Counted from the first letter of the stretch, positions 49,430 through 58,532 are shown. The stretch: 63,654 nt of DNA from a bacterium (GCA_027021615.1 JALUTY010000015.1:1-63654), one strand, 5' to 3'. Numbers and translations are program-made. The notes: generated by a model not told the origin, from the letters alone.

Positions 49430-49993
49430 ATGTACAAGGCGGGTGACCTGCGCAAAGGCCTCAAACTGGAACTGGACGGCGAGCCGTACGTCATCGTGGA
49501 TTTCGAGTTCTCGAAACCCGGTAAGGGCCAGGCCCTGTACCGGTGCCGGCTCAAGAACATGCTCACCGGCATCCAGTTCGACCGGACCTACCGCTCGGGC
49601 GACACCTTCAAGCCGGCCGACGTGGAGGAGCGCAAGATGACCTACCTCTACACGGACGGCCAGTTCTACACCTTCATGGACCAGAAGACCTACGAGCAGT
49701 ACCAGGTGTCGGCCGAGCAGCTGGGCGACAGCCGGTACTTCCTCACCGACAACCTGGAGGTGGACGTGGTGCTGTGGCAGGACAAGGCCATCGGCGTGAC
49801 CCTGCCCAACTTCGTGGTGCTCACCGTGACCCGGGCCGATCCGGCCGCCCGGGGCGACACCGCCACCAACGTGACCAAGCCCGTGCTGGTGGAGACCGGG
49901 TACGAGCTCCAGGCCCCGGCCTTCGTGGAGGAAGGGGACAGGATCCAGATCGACACCCGGACCGGCCAGTACGTGACCCGGGTGAAGGAGTAG
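49430..49993 (+). CDS. efp: Elongation factor P
   Basis: A 187-residue translation factor that relieves ribosome stalling at polyproline. It has three beta-barrel domains. The modified residue is Lys32 in the loop SKPGKGQALYR, matching the EpmA/EpmB-type (lysine) EF-P rather than the arginine type. Its neighbours supply the modification enzymes. The AAGGAG site is well placed. Confidence 0.97.
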   Translation: MYKAGDLRKGLKLELDGEPYVIVDFEFSKPGKGQALYRCRLKNMLTGIQFDRTYRSGDTFKPADVEERKMTYLYTDGQFYTFMDQKTYEQYQVSAEQLGDSRYFLTDNLEVDVVLWQDKAIGVTLPNFVVLTVTRADPAARGDTATNVTKPVLVETGYELQAPAFVEEGDRIQIDTRTGQYVTRVKE

Positions 49994-49995
49994 GC

Positions 49996-50910
49996 GTGCC
50001 CGATCCCAGGGAGCCGGTTCTGCGGGCCCGGGCCCGGATCGTCGCAGCGGTCCGGGCCTTTTTCGTGGACCGGGGGTACGTGGAGGTGGAGACCCCCCAC
50101 CGGATCCCCGCCCCCCTGCCCGAGGCCCACATCGATCCGGTCCGGGCCGACGGAGGGGTGCTCCACCCGAGCCCCGAGCTGTGCATGAAGCGGCTCCTGG
50201 CCCGGGGGTGGGACCGGATCTTCCAGATCTGCCGGTGCTGGAGGGCGGGGGAACGGGGCCGGCTCCACCTGCCCGAGTTCACCCTGCTGGAGTGGTACCG
50301 GACCGGCGTGGACTACACGGCCCTCATGACCGAGTGCGAGGAGCTCCTCCTGCACGCCGCCCGGGCCGCGGGCAGGGGGCCCGAGGTCCACCGCCAGGGG
50401 ATCCGCGTGGACCTGCGCCCGCCCTGGCCCCGGATCTCGGTGGACGAGGCGTTCGAGCGGTGGGCCGGCACCGATCCGGACCGCGCCCTGGCCGACGGCT
50501 CGTTCGACGAGCTGGTGGTGACCCGGATCGAGCCCGCCCTGGCCCGCCTGGGCAAGCCCGCGTTCCTGTACGACTACCCCCTGGGCCAGGCCGCCCTTGC
50601 GCGCCGCCGGCCCGACCGACCGGACCGGGCCGAGAGGTTCGAGCTCTACGCCGGCGGGCTGGAGCTGGCCAACGCCTTCACCGAGCTGACCGACCCGGTC
50701 GAGCAGCGCGCCCGGTTCGAAGCGGAGCAGGAGGCCCGCCGCCGCCGGGGCGCCCGGACCGACCCCATGCCCGAGCGGTTTCTGCAGGACCTCTCCCGGC
50801 TCCCCCCCTGCGCCGGCATCGCCCTGGGCGTGGACCGGCTGGTCATGCTGCTCACCGAGGCCGAGAGCATCGACGAGGTGGTGACGTTCACCCCCGAGGA
50901 GCTGGGCTGA
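49996..50910 (+). CDS. epmA: EpmA: EF-P lysine ligase (LysS-like)
   Basis: A 304-residue class II synthetase core without anticodon-binding domain. Motif 2 is seen in RIFQICRCWRAGERGRLHLPEFTLLEWYR and motif 3 in GIALGVDRLVML, and the region ELYAGGLELANAFTEL fits the EpmA/PoxA type. It attaches beta-lysine to EF-P Lys32. GTG start 3 bp after the efp stop. Confidence 0.94.
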   Translation: MPDPREPVLRARARIVAAVRAFFVDRGYVEVETPHRIPAPLPEAHIDPVRADGGVLHPSPELCMKRLLARGWDRIFQICRCWRAGERGRLHLPEFTLLEWYRTGVDYTALMTECEELLLHAARAAGRGPEVHRQGIRVDLRPPWPRISVDEAFERWAGTDPDRALADGSFDELVVTRIEPALARLGKPAFLYDYPLGQAALARRRPDRPDRAERFELYAGGLELANAFTELTDPVEQRARFEAEQEARRRRGARTDPMPERFLQDLSRLPPCAGIALGVDRLVMLLTEAESIDEVVTFTPEELG

Positions 50911-51334
50911 CCCGGCTCCCACGCAAGTCGCGTTCAAAGCTATCGGACCCCCTGAACCGGCGGGGCAAGGGGCCTGGTGGAGAGCCGGGCGTGGCTCCTA
51001 CAGTCGCTGCCTCCGGCACTCAGCCGATGCCCGTTCTGCCGGTGACCCTAAATGCGTTGTCAACGTTCGCTTTTCCAGCGTTCATGGAGCATCCGGGCTG
51101 AGTGCCGGGGGCAGCGTGAGTCGGATGCTGCACTCACGCACGGCCGGAACCAGGCCCCTTGCCCCGCCCCCCGGAGGGATCTCTGGTCGAACGCGACTTG
51201 GTATCGCTCCTGCCGCACGGGCCGCTACCCGCCCGCCTCCTGGCCCCAGGGCTCTCCCCCCCGAAAGCCACCACCTCAAGTCCACATTCCAACCGTCCGA
51301 AACGAAAGGAGAACCCTGTCGCGGAGGCCCGACG
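50911..51334. other. Intergenic region dominated by repeat D1
   Basis: No gene is seen. D1 fills 50924-51201. The remaining 130 bp contain the ribosome site of the next small gene. Confidence 0.5.
50924..51201. repeat. Repeat D1: 278-bp D-family palindrome
   Basis: Outer arms CAAGTCGCGTTC and complement are perfect over 12 bp. The inner arms GGCGGGGCAAGGGGCCTGGT (50959-50978) and complement (51149-51168) are perfect over 20 bp. The internal module GTGGAGAGCCGGGCGTGGCT recurs, inverted, in D2. Confidence 0.85.
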
Positions 51335-51649
51335 ATGCCCGACGGCGTGCGCATGATGGACCTGGCGGCGCTGAGCCGGGGCCTGGAGGAGTTCAAACGC
51401 CTCGACCCCGAGCAGAAGGTGCTCGCCAACCGGCTGGCCACCCAGGCCGCGGTGCACCGGGTGAAGGAGGTCCACCGGGACGTGACCGCGGCGGATCGGG
51501 CCGACGAGACCCGGGTTCGGAACGACGCCCGTGAGGGGCGTCGCCACCCCCACCGACAGCCCGAGCGCCGGCCTCCTCCCGAGGAAGAAGAGACGGCCGA
51601 CCCTCCCCCCGAGGTGACCGAGGGCCACGTGCTCGACCTCAAGGCGTGA
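51335..51649 (+). CDS. Small charged hypothetical protein
   Basis: A 104-residue protein with no signal or membrane segment. The N-terminal half is helical (LSRGLEEFKRLDPEQKVLAN), the middle is Arg/Asp-rich, then a Pro/Glu-rich stretch and a hydrophobic closing GHVLDLKA. The GCGGAGG site before ATG 51335 supports translation. The helix-linker-short strand form suggests a small adaptor, but I do not recognise a family. Confidence 0.5.
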   Translation: MPDGVRMMDLAALSRGLEEFKRLDPEQKVLANRLATQAAVHRVKEVHRDVTAADRADETRVRNDAREGRRHPHRQPERRPPPEEEETADPPPEVTEGHVLDLKA

Positions 51650-51720
51650 GAGGTCTCCCGGCTGGGTGGAACGGTTGGCCCCGCAGAGGAGGCTGGGAGA
51701 CGAAAGGCCTCTCTGCCCCC

Positions 51721-51890
51721 AGAGCCGGCACCAAGACGGGCGCGGTTCATCGGGAGCCGAGGCAAGGGCCCTGCCTCTGGCCGGGCGCGAGCCCCGCATC
51801 CGATCGTCGCCCCACGACGAACACGGGCAGAGGCCCCGGGCTTGCTCGGCCCTGGGGCCCCTGCCCCGAGGATGCTGCGTCACCGGCTCT
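51721..51890. repeat. 170-bp palindrome beside the small exported peptide gene
   Basis: Outer arms AGAGCCGG and complement. The inner segments GCCGAGGCAAGGGCC and GGCCCCGGGCTTGCTCGGC pair imperfectly. It starts about 70 bp after the charged-protein stop and ends 8 bp before the minus-strand peptide stop. It may act as a bidirectional terminator. Confidence 0.5.
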
Positions 51891-51898
51891 GTTGTCCG

Positions 51899-52057
51899 TT
51901 ACCGAACGATGTCAATGAGCTCCAGACCGGGGACGCAGACCTGGCACGCGGGCGCGCGGACCTCCGTCTTCTGGGAGGGCTTCGTGGTGCCCGCAAAGGC
52001 CGCCACACCCGAGATCACGAAGGCAGCGGTCAGCATAGAAATCACGGCGCGGTTCAT
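51899..52057 (-). CDS. 52-residue predicted exported peptide with CxxC
   Basis: The tiny gene has a strong AGAGGAGGTGTGCC ribosome site. The product has a signal peptide (about 1-22, ending AFAG) and a mature part of about 30 residues containing ACQVC and ending LELIDIVR. The two cysteines could form a disulfide or metal site. I do not recognise a family. It has no same-strand neighbour closer than moeA to the left and is flanked by a palindrome. Confidence 0.5.
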   Translation of the reverse strand: MNRAVISMLTAAFVISGVAAFAGTTKPSQKTEVRAPACQVCVPGLELIDIVR

Positions 52058-52360
52058 GGCACACCTCCTCTCCAAGTCCAAGATTGCGGATGGGAGACGG
52101 AAGCGCTTCCGTTGTTCTTTTGTTTAGATGCCCCCCACGGCGGGGGGTTACCCTGATTTCTCTCTTTTTTTGGGTTTTTCACAAAAAGGCCCCCTGTTCC
52201 CCTCCTGCCGCTCGAAGGACCCGCTCCCTTTCGCCGTGCCCGATGCCCCCTCGGGGTGCCCCTAGCGGGGTGTGCCGTCCCCGGCCCCTGCTTGGCCGTG
52301 GCGCGGCGTCGCACTGAGCCCCGTTCCTCGGCCGCCCCCGTTCTGCTATCCTCGGGGCCC
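52058..52360. other. Divergent intergenic region between the small peptide and mrfA
   Basis: No gene is seen. CCCCCCACGGCGGGGGG (52131-52147) is a small hairpin, followed on the plus strand by a T-run near 52164-52171. The AT-rich patch on either side could hold the minus-strand promoter of the exported peptide; no clear -35/-10 pair stands out. Confidence 0.4.
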
Positions 52361-54691
52361 ATGCGAGCCGACGTGGAGCAGATCGTCCAGGCCATGCTGC
52401 GGGACCGGAACCTGGGGCCGTGCGTCACCCACCACCAGGTGATCGAGCCGGCGCCGGCCCGCACCGAGCCGTTCCCCGACGGCGTGCACCCGGATCTCGT
52501 GCAGGCCCTCGGCACCCGGGGCATCGAGCGCCCCTACACCCACCAGGCCCGGGCCGCCGAGGCCGCCCTGGGGGGCCGGGCCTTCGTGGCCGTGACCCCC
52601 ACCGCATCGGGCAAGACCCTGTGCTACAACCTGCCGGTGTTGACCACCCTGCTCCAGGAGCCGGAAGCCCGGGCCCTGTACCTGTTCCCCACCAAGGCCC
52701 TGGCCCAGGACCAGCTGGCCGAGCTCCAGGAGCTGGCCCGGGCCATGGGCCGGGACCTTCCGGCGTTCACCTACGACGGCGACACCCCCCAGGACGTCCG
52801 GCGGCGCGTGCGCAACCAGGCCCGGATCGTGCTCACCAACCCCGACATGCTCCACCAGGGCATCCTGCCCCACCACCCCCGCTGGGCCCGGTTCTTCGGG
52901 AGCCTCCGGTACGTGGTGATCGACGAGATGCACGTGTACCGGGGCATCTTCGGCTCCCACGTGGCCAACGTGCTGCGCCGGTTGCGGCGGGTGTGCCGGT
53001 TCCACGGGTCCGAGCCCGTGTTCCTCCTCTCCTCCGCCACCATCCGCAACCCGGGGGACCTGGCCCGACGGCTCACCGGCGTGGAGGACCTCGTCGAGAT
53101 CACCGACTCCGGCGCTCCGCGCGCGAGGAAACACCTGCTGTTCGTGAACCCGCCGGTGATCGACCCGGCGCTGGGGCTGCGGGCCTCGGCCGTGGGCGTG
53201 GCCCGGAGGATCGCCACCCGGTTCCTGCGGGAGGGGGTGTCCACCATCGCGTTCGTGCGCACCCGGCTCCAGGTGGAGATTCTCACCCGGTACCTCAAGG
53301 ACCGGTTCGAGCGCCGGCCGGACCGCAGGGGCTGGGTGCGCGGGTACCGGGGCGGGTACCTGCCGGACCTGCGGCGTCAGATCGAGCGGGGGCTGAGGGA
53401 CGGCACCATCCGGGGCGTGGTGGCCACCAACGCCCTGGAGCTGGGCATCGACATCGGCCAGCTCCAGGCGGCCGTGCTCACCGGGTACCCGGGCAGCGTG
53501 GCGAGCACCTGGCAGCAAGCGGGCCGGGCCGGCCGGCGCACCGGGGTGAGCGCCGCCGTGCTGGTGGCCTCGAGCCAGCCCCTGGACCAGTACGTGATCA
53601 CCCACCCCGAAACGGTGGTGGGCACCCCGCCGGAGCTCGGGCTGATCGACCCCGACAACCTCCACGTGCTGGTCAGCCACATCCGGTGCGCCGCCTTCGA
53701 GCTGCCGTTCGAGGAGGGAGAGGAGTTCGGGTCCGAACCCCTCGAGGAGATCCTGGCCTTCCTCGAGGAGAAGGGGGTGCTGCGCCGGTCCGGCCGGCGA
53801 TGGCACTGGATCGAGGACGCCTACCCGGCCGAGCAGGTGGCCCTGCGCACGGCCGACCCCGACAACTTCGCGGTGATCGACACCTCGGGGCCCCGGCCCC
53901 GGGTTCTCGCCCAGGTGGACCTGGAGAGCGCGCCCACCACCATCCACCCCGGTGCCGTCTACATGGTGGAGGGCCAGGCCCACCAGGTGGAGCGCCTGGA
54001 CTGGGACGGCCGCAAGGCCTACGTGCGGCCGGTGGACCCCGACTACTACACCCAGGCCATCTCCTACGCCAAGGTGCGCATCCTCGACGCGTTCGCCGGC
54101 CACGACCTGGGCCGAGGGCGGGCCGAGTGGGGCGAGGTGCACGTGCTCGCCCGGGTGCCGGGCTACAAAAAGATCAAGTTCTACACCTCGGAGAACGTGG
54201 GCTACGGCGAGGTGGACCTGCCCGACCAGGAGATGCACACCACCGCGGTCTGGTGGGTGTTCCCCCTGATCCTGGCCGAGGCCCTGGGGCTCACCGACGC
54301 CGCGTTCCTGGACGGCATCGCCGGGCTGGGCCACGCGCTCCACCACCTGGCCTCGCTCCACTGCCTGTGCGACCCCTCCGACCTGGGACGGGCCCTGGGC
54401 GACCGGGAGGGCCGGTGGGACGCGGGCCCCGGCCCGGTGGACCCGGCCGCCGCCCCGCCGGGGATCGAGCCCACCCTGTTCCTGTACGAGCGGTACCCGG
54501 GCGGGTGCGGCCTGGCCGAGGGGATCCACGGCCGCACCCGCGAGCTCCTGGAGGGCGCCCTGGAGCTCCTGGCCGCCTGCCGGTGCGAGAGCGGCTGCCC
54601 CTCGTGCGTGGGCCCGCCCGGCGACGTGGGCCCCGAGGCCAAGGCGGCGGCCCAGCGCCTGTTGGGCCTGCTGCTGCTGCGGGCGGCATGA
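52361..54691 (+). CDS. mrfA: MrfA-like superfamily 2 DNA helicase (DUF1998)
   Basis: A 776-residue helicase with Walker A TPTASGKT (about 80), DEMH box, ALELGIDIGQLQAAVLTGYPG and QQAGRAGRR in RecA domain 2. A C-terminal DUF1998-type region ends in a four-cysteine site CRCESGCPSC. This matches MrfA, which with MrfB repairs mitomycin C-type DNA crosslinks in Bacillus independently of UvrABC. The gene overlaps mrfB by ATGA. The pairing is strong support. Confidence 0.88.
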   Translation: MRADVEQIVQAMLRDRNLGPCVTHHQVIEPAPARTEPFPDGVHPDLVQALGTRGIERPYTHQARAAEAALGGRAFVAVTPTASGKTLCYNLPVLTTLLQEPEARALYLFPTKALAQDQLAELQELARAMGRDLPAFTYDGDTPQDVRRRVRNQARIVLTNPDMLHQGILPHHPRWARFFGSLRYVVIDEMHVYRGIFGSHVANVLRRLRRVCRFHGSEPVFLLSSATIRNPGDLARRLTGVEDLVEITDSGAPRARKHLLFVNPPVIDPALGLRASAVGVARRIATRFLREGVSTIAFVRTRLQVEILTRYLKDRFERRPDRRGWVRGYRGGYLPDLRRQIERGLRDGTIRGVVATNALELGIDIGQLQAAVLTGYPGSVASTWQQAGRAGRRTGVSAAVLVASSQPLDQYVITHPETVVGTPPELGLIDPDNLHVLVSHIRCAAFELPFEEGEEFGSEPLEEILAFLEEKGVLRRSGRRWHWIEDAYPAEQVALRTADPDNFAVIDTSGPRPRVLAQVDLESAPTTIHPGAVYMVEGQAHQVERLDWDGRKAYVRPVDPDYYTQAISYAKVRILDAFAGHDLGRGRAEWGEVHVLARVPGYKKIKFYTSENVGYGEVDLPDQEMHTTAVWWVFPLILAEALGLTDAAFLDGIAGLGHALHHLASLHCLCDPSDLGRALGDREGRWDAGPGPVDPAAAPPGIEPTLFLYERYPGGCGLAEGIHGRTRELLEGALELLAACRCESGCPSCVGPPGDVGPEAKAAAQRLLGLLLLRAA

Positions 54692-55929
54692 TGAAGGGGC
54701 TCGCCGCACGGCTGCGCCGCCTGGACCGGAGCCGGCCCCCGGCCGGCTCGGCCCTGCGGGAGCGGCTCGAGCGGATGGATCGGGCCGCCTCCTCCTCCCG
54801 CCGGGCCCCCATCGACCGGTTCGTGGTCGGCGACCGGGTGGACACCCCGGCCGGGCCGGTGTTCCGGGTAGTGCGCACCGCGCCGGCATCCAAGGCCCAC
54901 GGCCGCCTGCCCGTGGGCGAGCTGGGCCGGCTGCCCTGCGAGGGGCTCCGGGACCTCTTCCCCCGGGAGCTCGGTCGCGTGGGAGCCCCCCCGGAGATCG
55001 CGTTCCTCGACACCGAGACCACGGGCCTGGCCGGCGGCGCGGGCACGGTGGCGTTCCTGGTGGGGGTGGGGCGGTGGGATCCCGGAGGCCGGGGGTTCCG
55101 GGTGGTGCAGCTCTTTCTGGAGGACCTGGACCGGGAACCCGCCCTGCTCCACGCCCTGGCCCGGGAGCTCGAAGGGGTGTCGTGCCTCGTCACCTTCAAC
55201 GGCCACCGGTTCGACGTGCCGCTCCTGGAGAACCGCCACGTGCTGAACCGCATGGCCTGGCCCCTGGAGGGGGCGCCCCACCTGGACCTGCTGCCGCCGG
55301 CGCGGGCGCTGTGGCGGCCCACCCTCTCCAACTGCCGCCTCGTCACCCTGGAGGCCGGGGTGCTGGCGGTCCGGCGCACCGGCGACGTGCCCGGGGCCGA
55401 GATCCCGGCCCTATACGGCCGCTACCTGCGCCACGGCGCCGAGGAGCGGCTGGGACGGGTGTTCTCCCACAACCGCATCGACATTCTGAGCCTGGCCGGG
55501 CTCCTCTGGGCCGCGGGCCGGGCCGCCCGCCGGCCCGTAGGGCCCCAGGCCCTGGGCGTGGGGCTGCTGCACGCCCAGGCACGGCGGCCGGACCGGGCCC
55601 ACCGGGCCCTCGCGGCCGGGCTGGACCACGCCCCCAGCCGAGGGGACCGGATCCGGGCCCTGCGGGAGCTGGGCCGGGCCCACAAGGCCCGGGGCGACTG
55701 GCACGCGGCCCTCGCGGTCTGGCAGGAATGGGCGGGGCTCGAGCCCCACCGGCTCGAGCCGGTGGAGGAGGCGGCCAAGGCCCTGGAGCACCGGCTCCGG
55801 GATCCGGGCCGGGCCCTGGCGTGGGTCGAGAGAGCCCTGGGCCTGCCCCACTGGCCCCCGGCGGACCGGGCGGCCCTGGAGCACCGCCGGGATCGGCTGA
55901 GGAGGAAGGCGGGAGACCGCGGGGTGTGA
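54688..55929 (+). CDS. mrfB: MrfB-like 3'-5' exonuclease with TPR region
   Basis: A 413-residue protein with a DnaQ/YprB-type RNase H fold: FLDTETTGL (first acidic pair), VTFNGHRFDVPLLENR, and SHNRIDILSLAGLL supplying the remaining DEDD-type residues. The C-terminal third (about 295-400) has TPR-like helices. It is the exonuclease partner of MrfA. It converges on the ABC-class ATPase gene with a 17-bp gap. Confidence 0.87.
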   Translation: MMKGLAARLRRLDRSRPPAGSALRERLERMDRAASSSRRAPIDRFVVGDRVDTPAGPVFRVVRTAPASKAHGRLPVGELGRLPCEGLRDLFPRELGRVGAPPEIAFLDTETTGLAGGAGTVAFLVGVGRWDPGGRGFRVVQLFLEDLDREPALLHALARELEGVSCLVTFNGHRFDVPLLENRHVLNRMAWPLEGAPHLDLLPPARALWRPTLSNCRLVTLEAGVLAVRRTGDVPGAEIPALYGRYLRHGAEERLGRVFSHNRIDILSLAGLLWAAGRAARRPVGPQALGVGLLHAQARRPDRAHRALAAGLDHAPSRGDRIRALRELGRAHKARGDWHAALAVWQEWAGLEPHRLEPVEEAAKALEHRLRDPGRALAWVERALGLPHWPPADRAALEHRRDRLRRKAGDRGV

Positions 55930-55946
55930 GGTAGAGGCGGGGCGGG

Positions 55947-57665
55947 TCAGTCCCGCCCGGCTTCGCTTCGGACCCGCAGGGTGCGCAGCCGGTTCAGGGC
56001 CGCGGCCAGCTCGAAGCGCCGGAACCCGGCCAGGTCGCCCACGGGGCGGTCGGTGAGGGCGTCGAGGCCCCCCTGCCGGACCTCCTCTTCGATCCGGTCC
56101 AGGATCTCGGCCAGGGTGCGGCGGCCGTCGGCCAGGGCCCGCACCCGCAGGAGCGCCGCGCCCACGGCCCGGAGCTGCCCCGGGTGGACGATCTGCTCCA
56201 CGGCCGACACGTCGATCTCCTCGGTGCCGAACAGCACGGTCTTCACCCCCCGGCTCCTCACGCTCTCCTCGCGCCGGCCCCGGCGCGGGTCCAGGCTCCC
56301 GCCCAGGGGCCGGCGGGGCGTCACCGCTCCGAAGGCCGGTCCCCCTTCGGGCCGGCGCTCGGCCCGGTACCGCTCGGCGATCGCCTTGGCCTGCCGGGTC
56401 ACGTCCCTCGGCCGAAACGCATCCATGGCGATCACGGTGTCGGCCACGTCGAAGTAGTCGCCGCTGCCGCCCATCACCAGCACCGTGGACACCCCGCGCT
56501 CCTCCCAGAGCTGGCGCACCTTGTCCACGAACGGGGTGATCGGCTCCTTGTCCTTGGCGATCAGCTCCTGCATCCGGTGGTCGCGGATCATGAAGTTGGT
56601 GGCCGAGGTGTCCTCGTCCACCAGCAGAACCCGGCTCCCCGCCTCCAGGGCCTCCACGATGTTCGACGCCTGGGAGGTGGAACCCGATGCGTCCTGGGTG
56701 GAGAACGCGGCCGTGTCCACCCCGCCGGGCAGGTTCGAGATGAACGGACGGATGTCTACGCCGGCCACGGCCCGGCCGTCCTCGGACCGGATCTTCACGG
56801 CCGTGGGGTCGGTGACCACCAGCTCCCTTCCGTCGGCCGGCCGGTGGTTGTACACCCCCAGCTCCAACGCCTCGAGCAGCGTGGACTTGCCGTGGAACCC
56901 TCCGCCCACGATCAGGGTGATGCCCCGGGGGATTCCCATGCCCGCGACCCGGCCCCGGTTGGGGAGGTCCACCTCCACCCGCAGGCTCGGGGGGCTCTCG
57001 AACGGCACGGCCCCGGCCCCCAGGGGCCGGGGATCCACGCCGCTCAGCCGGGGAAGGACGGCGCCGTCGGCCACGAACGCCACCAGGCCCAGCTCCGGGA
57101 GCCGGGACCGAAGGGCCTCGGCGTCCTCGTTGGTCTCGGCCGCGGCCCGCACCTCGGCCGGGTTCAGGTTCCGGTAGCGGAGCGCGCGCGAGACCAGCTC
57201 GGGCACCCGATCGCACAGGATCTCGGCGGCGGCCCGGCCCAGGATGCGCCGGCCGCGGGCCGGGAGCCCCACGGTGAACCGGAGCTCCACGGCCCCCTCC
57301 CGCACCAGGGCGGCGGTGGTGGGCAGCACCTCCTGCCCGGGCGCATCGATGTCGATCCGACCGCTCTTGCCCGACCCCGACGGCCGGGACGCCCGCCGGG
57401 CCTCCCGGTGGAACCGCCGCGCCAGGAACGAGCACACCCCCACCACGCGGGCCTCGCCGGCCAGCAGGTCGGGGGGAAACCCGGCCACGTCCAGGGGCAC
57501 GCGCACCCGCATCCGGCTGGGGGCGGCGAACGGGTCGCCCTGCACGTGGTCCACGATCAGTCGGAAGCCGGGGAAGTCGTAGGAACCCTTGATGTCCTTG
57601 TAGGCGGGGTACGGCCCGTTGTCGAGCCGCAGCAGCATCCTTCGCAGGTCCTCCTGGCTCGGCAT
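55947..57665 (-). CDS. Predicted ABC-class ATPase (PF09818-type)
   Basis: A 572-residue protein. It has an N-terminal region (about 1-240) with RRMLLRLDNGPYPAYKDIKGSYDF, a nucleotide-binding core with GGGFHGKSTLLEALELGVYNH (Walker A type), RPFISNLPGG, ASGSTSQASNIVEALEAG, VLLVDEDTSATNFMIRD (Walker B) and STVLVMGGSGDYFDVAD. This family is widespread but of unknown role; nucleic acid or RNA metabolism has been suggested. It converges on mrfAB. Confidence 0.88.
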   Translation of the reverse strand: MPSQEDLRRMLLRLDNGPYPAYKDIKGSYDFPGFRLIVDHVQGDPFAAPSRMRVRVPLDVAGFPPDLLAGEARVVGVCSFLARRFHREARRASRPSGSGKSGRIDIDAPGQEVLPTTAALVREGAVELRFTVGLPARGRRILGRAAAEILCDRVPELVSRALRYRNLNPAEVRAAAETNEDAEALRSRLPELGLVAFVADGAVLPRLSGVDPRPLGAGAVPFESPPSLRVEVDLPNRGRVAGMGIPRGITLIVGGGFHGKSTLLEALELGVYNHRPADGRELVVTDPTAVKIRSEDGRAVAGVDIRPFISNLPGGVDTAAFSTQDASGSTSQASNIVEALEAGSRVLLVDEDTSATNFMIRDHRMQELIAKDKEPITPFVDKVRQLWEERGVSTVLVMGGSGDYFDVADTVIAMDAFRPRDVTRQAKAIAERYRAERRPEGGPAFGAVTPRRPLGGSLDPRRGRREESVRSRGVKTVLFGTEEIDVSAVEQIVHPGQLRAVGAALLRVRALADGRRTLAEILDRIEEEVRQGGLDALTDRPVGDLAGFRRFELAAALNRLRTLRVRSEAGRD

Positions 57666-58025
57666 CTGGAACGGATCCTCCTCGTGACTTCGGTCGGTGG
57701 TCAGGGCCTTCGGCCCGCTCGAAGGCTGGAAAGCTAGAAAGCTGGAAGGACGGTAGGCCAGAAAAACCTTCTTTCTCTCCTAGCGTTTCACCCAGTGTTC
57801 CGTTTCGCAAGAAAGCATGCGGATTGCGGCGGTGGGGCTGGGGGCTCCGACGGACCGCGCCGAGGCGGCCCCTGCGCGGCCGTTCGGCGAAGGAGGGCCC
57901 CCCAGCCCCACCGCCTGGAAAAACCGCGAAATTTCGAAACACGACCCGCGTTGGCCTCACCGCCTTTTGCAGACCCGAGGCATGGGGCCTGCTGGAGGGC
58001 CGGTCCGGCCCGGGGGGCGGGGGGA
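57666..58025. other. Intergenic region with repeat C2 and tracts
   Basis: No gene is seen. It contains GACTTCGGTCGGTGGTC (57684-57703), a GGCTGGAAAGCTAGAA tract (57719-57749), repeat C2 (57798-57950) and a half-D fragment GGGGCCTGCTGGAGGGCC near 57983. Confidence 0.5.
57798..57950. repeat. Repeat C2: shortened C-family palindrome lacking the core
   Basis: It is near-identical to both ends of C1 (45112-45331) but lacks about 80 bp in the middle, including the GCGGCGCGTG core hairpin. The outer GTTTCG/CGAAAC and GGTGGGGCTGGGGGC arms remain. Confidence 0.78.
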
Positions 58026-58532
58026 TCAGTCCAGCGTGAACTCTCGCACGCCCAGGAAGTGACCGGTTCCGGTCAGGTAGTCCAGCTCGGCGCGGACCAG
58101 GGCGGTGTGGCCGTCCTCGATCTCGAGGAACCGCCGGAACAGGGCCTTGGCCTCGGGGTGGTCCACGGCGTCCACCAGCGTCCGGTAGTGGGCGCTCACC
58201 TCCTCCTCCAGGTGGAGCGCGGTCTCCAGATGGGCGAACCCGTAGGCCCGGTCACCGGCCCGGCCCTCCCCTTCCATCTTGCGCTCCCCCTCCTCCATCC
58301 ATCCCTTCTGGGGAATCGCCGTGGCGATCTCGGCCGGACCGAGCACCCCCTGGGAGCGCCACTGCTCCAGTTTGTGCTCCAGGTACTCCACGTGGCGGCC
58401 CTCTTCCCGGGCCATCAGCCCGAAGAACTCCCGGGCCGCGTCCTCCCGGGCCGCCTCGGCGGCCTCGGCGTAGTGGGCCTGCACCTTTCGCTCGAACGCG
58501 AGCGCCGTGGTCAACGCTTCTTCGATCTTCAT
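58026..58532 (-). CDS. Ferritin-like diiron protein (rubrerythrin domain)
   Basis: A 168-residue four-helix-bundle protein with two EXXH-type half-sites: AREEGRHVEYLEHKLEQW and LEIEDGHTALVRAELDYL, plus glutamates in FERKVQAHYAEAAE and LEEEVSAHYRTL, the expected diiron ligands. No rubredoxin-type CxxC is present. It probably handles peroxide or iron in an anaerobe. The ATG at 58532 follows GGAGGCC. Confidence 0.85.
   Translation of the reverse strand: MKIEEALTTALAFERKVQAHYAEAAEAAREDAAREFFGLMAREEGRHVEYLEHKLEQWRSQGVLGPAEIATAIPQKGWMEEGERKMEGEGRAGDRAYGFAHLETALHLEEEVSAHYRTLVDAVDHPEAKALFRRFLEIEDGHTALVRAELDYLTGTGHFLGVREFTLD

Noticed and set aside
55411-57960. 849-residue minus-strand open frame overlapping the ABC-class ATPase
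   Set aside because: Gly/Arg/Pro-rich shadow in another frame; the 572-residue frame carries all ATPase motifs.
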